Assembly (NCBI RefSeq): GCF_018343515.1
Contig: NZ_JAGYPD010000006.1
Coordinates: 349,986-413,985, forward strand
Reading direction: 5' to 3'
DNA from: Bacillus sp. FJAT-50079
Lineage (GTDB): Bacteria; Bacillota; Bacilli; Bacillales; Bacillaceae_C
DNA length: 64,000 bases
The position numbers and the translations under genes are program-made. Below, in pieces: positions 60,618 to 64,000 of the stretch (its first letter is position 1; each line of letters opens with the position of its first letter). The notes beneath the pieces were generated by a model. That model saw only the letters and a list, made by a program, of their open reading frames with translations. It made no database searches and was not told where the DNA came from.

Positions 60618-60953
60618 ATGAATACGACATGGGTAAAGGTGTTTGTTGCAGCGTTGTTTGAAGTGTTTTGGGTTATCGGGTTAAAACATGCAGATGATTT
60701 CTGGACTTGGGGAGGAACCGTGATTGCGATCATTATTAGCTTCTATTTAATGATTATGGCAGGGCGTGTACTGCCTGTTGGCACGGTGTATGCCGTTTTC
60801 GTTGGGATGGGGACAGCAGGTACGGTTATTTCTGAAATTATTTTCTTCGGAGAGCCTTTTCAGCTCGAGAAAATATTATTCATCCTGCTCTTGCTCATCG
60901 GCGTAATCGGTTTGAAAGTAGTAACAAAAGAGAAAGAAGGGGTGGATGCATAA
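60618..60953 (+). CDS. ykkC: SMR-family guanidinium exporter subunit YkkC
   Basis: The 111-residue four-helix protein ([20 protein letters not shown]) is of the small multidrug resistance (Gdx/SugE) type, with the essential helix-1 glutamate in ALFEVFW and [15 protein letters not shown] in helix 3. It has about the length of B. subtilis YkkC and is followed by YkkD, with which it acts as a pair. The guanidine-I riboswitch controls both. The transporter swaps guanidinium for protons. Confidence 0.93.
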   Translation: MNTTWVKVFVAALFEVFWVIGLKHADDFWTWGGTVIAIIISFYLMIMAGRVLPVGTVYAVFVGMGTAGTVISEIIFFGEPFQLEKILFILLLLIGVIGLKVVTKEKEGVDA

Positions 60954-61267
60954 TGGCTTGGGCTTCTTTAATTTTTGCAGGACTTTTTGAAATGCTTGGT
61001 GTCATTATGATTAATAAATTCCATCATGACCGTAATTGGCAATCGATTGCTTTATTAATTGGATCATTTGCTATAAGTTTTCTATTGCTTGCCTATGCAA
61101 TGGTAGATTTGCCAATGGGTACCGCATATGCCATTTGGACGGGTATCGGTGCCTCAGGTGGAGCAATTATGGGGATGCTACTTTATCATGAAGCAAAAAA
61201 TTGGAAAAGAATTTTGTTTATCGCGATCATCATTGCGGCAGCGGTAGGACTCAAGCTCGTTTCTTAA
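60953..61267 (+). CDS. ykkD: SMR-family guanidinium exporter subunit YkkD
   Basis: The 104-residue partner ([20 protein letters not shown]) has the helix-1 glutamate in GLFEMLG and GTAYAIWTGIGASGGAIMG in helix 3. Its ATG shares one base with the ykkC stop, so the subunits are made in step. The two proteins probably insert in opposite orientation as a heterodimer, as in other paired SMR exporters. Confidence 0.93.
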   Translation: MAWASLIFAGLFEMLGVIMINKFHHDRNWQSIALLIGSFAISFLLLAYAMVDLPMGTAYAIWTGIGASGGAIMGMLLYHEAKNWKRILFIAIIIAAAVGLKLVS

Positions 61268-61324
61268 AGCTTCTAAATATGGTAAGATAAGAGATATATT
61301 CGCTGATTTCGGGGGTGAAATCAA

Positions 61325-61972
61325 ATGAACTCTCGTGTAACAACAAGAGAAAAAATCCTTGATTTACTGAAAAAAGAGGCACAGATGACCGTGGGGCAGC
61401 TGGCTTTAAACTTAAATATTACTGAAATGGCAGTAAGAAAACATCTGAATATACTTGATCGCGATGCTTTCATCCATGTATCAGAGGTGAAACAGCCGAT
61501 GGGGCGTCCTGTTCAAGTTTTCTCATTAACAGAGAAAGCAGAGGAACTCTTTCCGAAAAATTATGAAAACCTAACAGTGGAATTCCTTCGAGATCTTGAA
61601 GAGCTTCAAGGTGAAGAAATGATCGACAAGCTTTTTGATATGAGAAGTAGACGACTCGTGCTTGAATACGATGGATTATTGAAAAATAAATCTAATCAAG
61701 AAAAAATAGAAACACTTAAACAGATCCAAAGTGAAAAAGGCTATATGGCGGATCTGATCAAAATCAATGATCAACAATTCGAGTTAATTGAATACAATTG
61801 TCCAATCTTAGAAGTATCGAAGAATTATAAACAAGCATGCAAATGTGAAACAAATATGTTTAAAGAAGTATTAAAGACTGATGCTGTTTCGCGCACAATT
61901 TGCAGAGCTGATGGAGAAAACCATTGCCGTTTTTTAATCTCGTTTGATGATCGATCTGACCGTTCGAGTTGA
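61325..61972 (+). CDS. Fe-S-type (SufR-like) winged-helix regulator
   Basis: The 215-residue protein has an N-terminal DeoR/ArsR-like helix (KILDLLKKEAQMTVGQLALN, MAVRKHLNILDRDAF) and a wing (VKQPMGRPVQVFSLTEKAE). The C-terminal half carries clustered cysteines (YNCPILEVSKNYKQACKCET and ICRADGENHC), as in SufR-type regulators that bind a 4Fe-4S cluster. Cysteine spacing differs from the cyanobacterial one, so the sensing role is inferred. The start follows GGGGG with ATG about eight bases away. It is 57 bases after ykkD but is probably a separate unit. Confidence 0.85.
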   Translation: MNSRVTTREKILDLLKKEAQMTVGQLALNLNITEMAVRKHLNILDRDAFIHVSEVKQPMGRPVQVFSLTEKAEELFPKNYENLTVEFLRDLEELQGEEMIDKLFDMRSRRLVLEYDGLLKNKSNQEKIETLKQIQSEKGYMADLIKINDQQFELIEYNCPILEVSKNYKQACKCETNMFKEVLKTDAVSRTICRADGENHCRFLISFDDRSDRSS

Positions 61973-61990
61973 AATGAAATAGGTGATAAA

Positions 61991-62437
61991 GTGGACTATT
62001 GGAACGTAGTTGAAAACCCTACCGATAGTATTTATCGACAGTTAATTAAAGTATTATGCGCTAACTCTGATCAATTCTATTTTGTTACAAGGAAGGAATT
62101 AACATATAATCGAGAAATGCTTGATCAATTTCACGCTTACACGATCGAAACATACAAAACCAAGAAATGGGCTAATACAATAACGAAAGGCTCACCTGCA
62201 ACTGTGTATGTAATAGAAGCCAATAGAGATACTTGTAAATTACTGCTACAACTATCTAATTCCTTATACGATTGGGTAGCACCAAATTTGCCGGAAGATT
62301 TAACATTTATAAAAAACAATTTTGTTTGGTTCACATGCACCACTCATGAGGAATTCGGAGGATTTACTATTCGTTCTGAGTATTATAGAAATTTAATTCA
62401 TCAAATCGAAGGCTTAAAAATTGAAAAGGAAGAGTAA
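61991..62437 (+). CDS. hypothetical protein (148 aa)
   Basis: The 148-residue acidic protein (VDYWNVVENPTDSIYRQLIK by GTG start) has no signal or membrane segment and no motif I know. The GTG at 61991 is ten bases after AGGTG. It follows the SufR-like gene by 18 bases and may be its operon partner. Family not recognised. Confidence 0.65.
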   Translation: MDYWNVVENPTDSIYRQLIKVLCANSDQFYFVTRKELTYNREMLDQFHAYTIETYKTKKWANTITKGSPATVYVIEANRDTCKLLLQLSNSLYDWVAPNLPEDLTFIKNNFVWFTCTTHEEFGGFTIRSEYYRNLIHQIEGLKIEKEE

Positions 62438-62441
62438 TAAC

Positions 62442-62484
62442 AAATGGAAACCATTTTACAATTGAGGTTTCCATTTCTATTATA
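62442..62484 (+). terminator. rho-independent terminator
   Basis: AAATGGAAACC and GGTTTCCATTT form a perfect 11-pair stem, then CTATTATAAAAAT. Confidence 0.8.
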
Positions 62485-62566
62485 AAAATATCAACATTTT
62501 AGAGAGTCTTAATGTTTAATAGGCAAGTTATTTGCTTTCTTTGTGCATTTTATTTTATGATCAATA

Positions 62567-62591
62567 TATACTTTATAAACTATAAAGTATA
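62567..62591. promoter_or_regulatory. 25-bp perfect palindrome in the sodA promoter
   Basis: TATACTTTATA and TATAAAGTATA flank AAC. It lies about 22 bases before the sodA start codon, over the likely -10 and start region, where a repressor would act. It does not match the PerR or Fur consensus. Confidence 0.75.
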
Positions 62592-62613
62592 AAAACTATT
62601 TAGGGGGATTAAC

Positions 62614-63237
62614 ATGGGGAAATTTACATTACCAGCTTTACCGTATGACTTTCAAGCACTGGAGCCTGTGATCGATCAACAAACAATGGAAATTCATCAT
62701 GGCAAACATCATCAAACGTACGTAAATAACTTAAATGCAGCACTTGAAAATCATCAGGATTTACATAATCAATCTTTAGAAGAGCTACTCTCAAATATAG
62801 AAGCTTTACCAGAATCGATTCAAACAGCAGTGAGAAATAATGGGGGCGGCCATTTAAACCACTCATTATTTTGGGAACTTTTAGCTCCACCATCTGAAAA
62901 TAATGTTCCAACGGGTACGATCGCAACAGCTATCGATGAAAGCTTTGGTAGTTTTGAAGCGTTTAAAGAGGCGTTTTCTAAAGCTGCGACAACAAGATTC
63001 GGCTCTGGTTGGGCATGGCTGATTGTGAACAAAGACAAAAAATTGGAGGTCACAAGCTCACCTAATCAAGATCACCCGATCATGGAAGGCAATGCGGCGA
63101 TTTTAGGCTTAGATGTGTGGGAACATGCCTATTATTTAGCTTATCAAAACAGAAGACCTGACTATATTGCAAACTTTTTCAAAATCGTTAATTGGGAAGC
63201 TGTAAACAAAAATTACGAAAAGGCTCTTAATAAATAA
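62614..63237 (+). CDS. sodA: Superoxide dismutase (Mn/Fe)
   Basis: The 207-residue protein is a Mn/Fe superoxide dismutase: [21 protein letters not shown] with the first ligand His28, [13 protein letters not shown] with the second, and [15 protein letters not shown] with the Asp and third His. The protein is full length and likely a cytoplasmic dimer. AGGGGG lies upstream of the ATG. A perfect palindrome over the promoter suggests a dedicated repressor. The metal cannot be read from sequence alone. Confidence 0.94.
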   Translation: MGKFTLPALPYDFQALEPVIDQQTMEIHHGKHHQTYVNNLNAALENHQDLHNQSLEELLSNIEALPESIQTAVRNNGGGHLNHSLFWELLAPPSENNVPTGTIATAIDESFGSFEAFKEAFSKAATTRFGSGWAWLIVNKDKKLEVTSSPNQDHPIMEGNAAILGLDVWEHAYYLAYQNRRPDYIANFFKIVNWEAVNKNYEKALNK

Positions 63238-63308
63238 CGATGGATAAAAGGATACGAGGCTTGCTAGCTTCTATCCTTTTATTATGATTAGCCAAAAGGA
63301 GCAACATT

Positions 63309-63794
63309 ATGGACACAATCCAACAATATAAAGAAGTGATGGGCAATTATCCGACGGGCGTGACCGTTGTGACGACTTTTGATCAAGAACATAAACCAGT
63401 AGGGCTTACTGTAAATTCATTCGCATCTGTCTCATTAGACCCATTGCTCATTTTATGGTCAATTGATAAATCTGTTTCGACTTATGATACGTTTTTACAA
63501 ACAGAAAAATTTGCGGTTAATATTTTGGCTGAGGATCAAGCGGATCTTTGTATGCTATTTGCAAGCAGGCTAGAGGATCGCTTTAGTCAATGTGATTGGA
63601 AGGAATCCGAATTTCAATTACCCATCCTTTCCAACACATTAGCGGTGCTGCAATGCCAAGTGTTTAAAAAAGTAGATGCGGGTGATCATACGATTTTCAT
63701 TGGCGAAGTGAAGCATATTCACAACGAAGAGAAACAGCCGCTTTTATACCATAGAAGAAATGCGGGAGCAATCCCACAAGACTTTTACAAATGA
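63309..63794 (+). CDS. flavin reductase family protein
   Basis: The 161-residue protein has the flavin reductase fold of the NADH:FMN type: NYPTGVTVVTTFD, GLTVNSFASVSLDPLLIL, AVNILAEDQ and HTIFIGEVKHI. These proteins supply reduced flavin to two-component monooxygenases or act alone. No monooxygenase gene is near in the window. AAAGGAGC precedes the ATG. A strong terminator ends it. Confidence 0.88.
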   Translation: MDTIQQYKEVMGNYPTGVTVVTTFDQEHKPVGLTVNSFASVSLDPLLILWSIDKSVSTYDTFLQTEKFAVNILAEDQADLCMLFASRLEDRFSQCDWKESEFQLPILSNTLAVLQCQVFKKVDAGDHTIFIGEVKHIHNEEKQPLLYHRRNAGAIPQDFYK

Positions 63795-63826
63795 TTGCAC
63801 AATTTGATGAGATGAAGAGTTCAAAT

Positions 63827-63866
63827 AAAAATCCTCAAGGAAGTTTCTTCCCTTGAGGATTTTTTT
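63827..63866 (+). terminator. rho-independent terminator after the flavin reductase gene
   Basis: AAAAATCCTCAAGG and CCTTGAGGATTTTTT form a perfect stem of 14 pairs around a ten-base loop, followed by a T-run. Confidence 0.93.
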
Positions 63867-64000
63867 ACGGCTTAGAAATCCCATCAACGGCTTAGAAATC
63901 CCATCAACGGCTTAGAAATCCCATCAACGGCTTAGAAATCCCATCAACGGCTTAGAAATCCCATCAACGGCTTAGAAATCCCATCAACGGCTTAGAAATC
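63867..64000. repeat. perfect 20-bp tandem repeat, runs off the window
   Basis: The unit ACGGCTTAGAAATCCCATCA is repeated without any change 6.7 times from 63867 to the last base. Twenty is not a multiple of three and the unit contains a stop in every reading phase, so it is not coding. There are no spacers, so it is not a CRISPR array. Confidence 0.97.

Noticed and set aside
62567..62591. PerR or Fur box at sodA
   Set aside because: The TATACTTTATA half does not match the TTATAAT-type PerR or GATAAT-type Fur repeats.
63867..64000. CRISPR array or coding repeat
   Set aside because: The 20-bp units are identical and contiguous, and the unit contains TAG, which falls in every reading frame.

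Overview
The window is AT-rich DNA of a spore-forming, low-GC Gram-positive bacterium, most likely a member of the Bacillaceae. Evidence: a cortex-lytic cwlJ gene, a complete ger germinant-receptor operon with a sigma-G-like promoter, a des-desK-desR thermosensor cassette, metIC behind a SAM-I riboswitch, proBA behind a proline T-box, ykkCD behind a guanidine-I riboswitch, and strong AGGAGG-type ribosome binding sites with GTG and TTG starts. The species cannot be fixed from the sequence. No rRNA, tRNA, insertion sequence or CRISPR array was seen.

Layout. 1-6.3 kb: truncated glucose/sorbosone dehydrogenase-like gene, GalT-like protein, cwlJ, a VOC protein, a decayed stretch, and a ykoP-ykoQ-like pair. 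6.5-10.1 kb (minus): YetF-like protein and a cytochrome bd oxidase operon with two tiny membrane proteins (CydS after cydB, an unnamed 31-residue protein before cydA). 10.2-11.5 kb: a phage-like XRE regulator, a palindromic operator and two small genes. 11.6-15.2 kb: FNR-box-controlled Fe-S repair gene, then an MFS/M20 pair. 15.4-20.7 kb: DedA, proBA, ilvE-type aminotransferase, Mug-type glycosylase. 20.7-23.7 kb: des-desKR. 24.5-28.2 kb: metIC, serC. 29.1-29.5 and 40.4-40.75 kb: two copies of a holin-like type I toxin locus. 29.5-31.5 kb: MhqR-like-controlled dioxygenase and a 52-bp tandem array. 31.6-38.5 kb: Fpg and Nfo repair genes, RpiR regulator, GNAT, HAD, nanE and a PTS permease. 38.8-49.2 kb: unknown gene, ferritin, lipoprotein, MarR/MFS efflux pair, a DUF6886 gene with an in-frame stop, a membrane-anchored papain-like protein, an XRE/membrane pair, small DUF genes, an alpha/beta hydrolase. 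49.3-54.7 kb: ABC exporter, ZTP riboswitch-folD-fchA, a phosphatase. 54.3-60.4 kb (minus): NCS2 permease and the ger operon. 60.4-64 kb: guanidine riboswitch-ykkCD, an Fe-S-type regulator, sodA, a flavin reductase, and a perfect 20-bp tandem repeat running off the end.

Best candidate for an undescribed system: the two holin-like toxin loci. Each has a LexA/DinR-type box (GAAC-N4-GTTC; one mismatch in copy 2) over the -35 region, a TTG-started 27-residue hydrophobic toxin, mRNA 5'/3' complementarities, and an opposing promoter plus terminator predicting a 3'-overlapping antisense RNA. This would be an SOS-linked type I toxin-antitoxin pair in a Bacillus relative. Other regulatory elements read directly are an FNR class II promoter, DesR repeats, an MhqR-like operator, MarR-type palindromes and a 25-bp palindrome at sodA.
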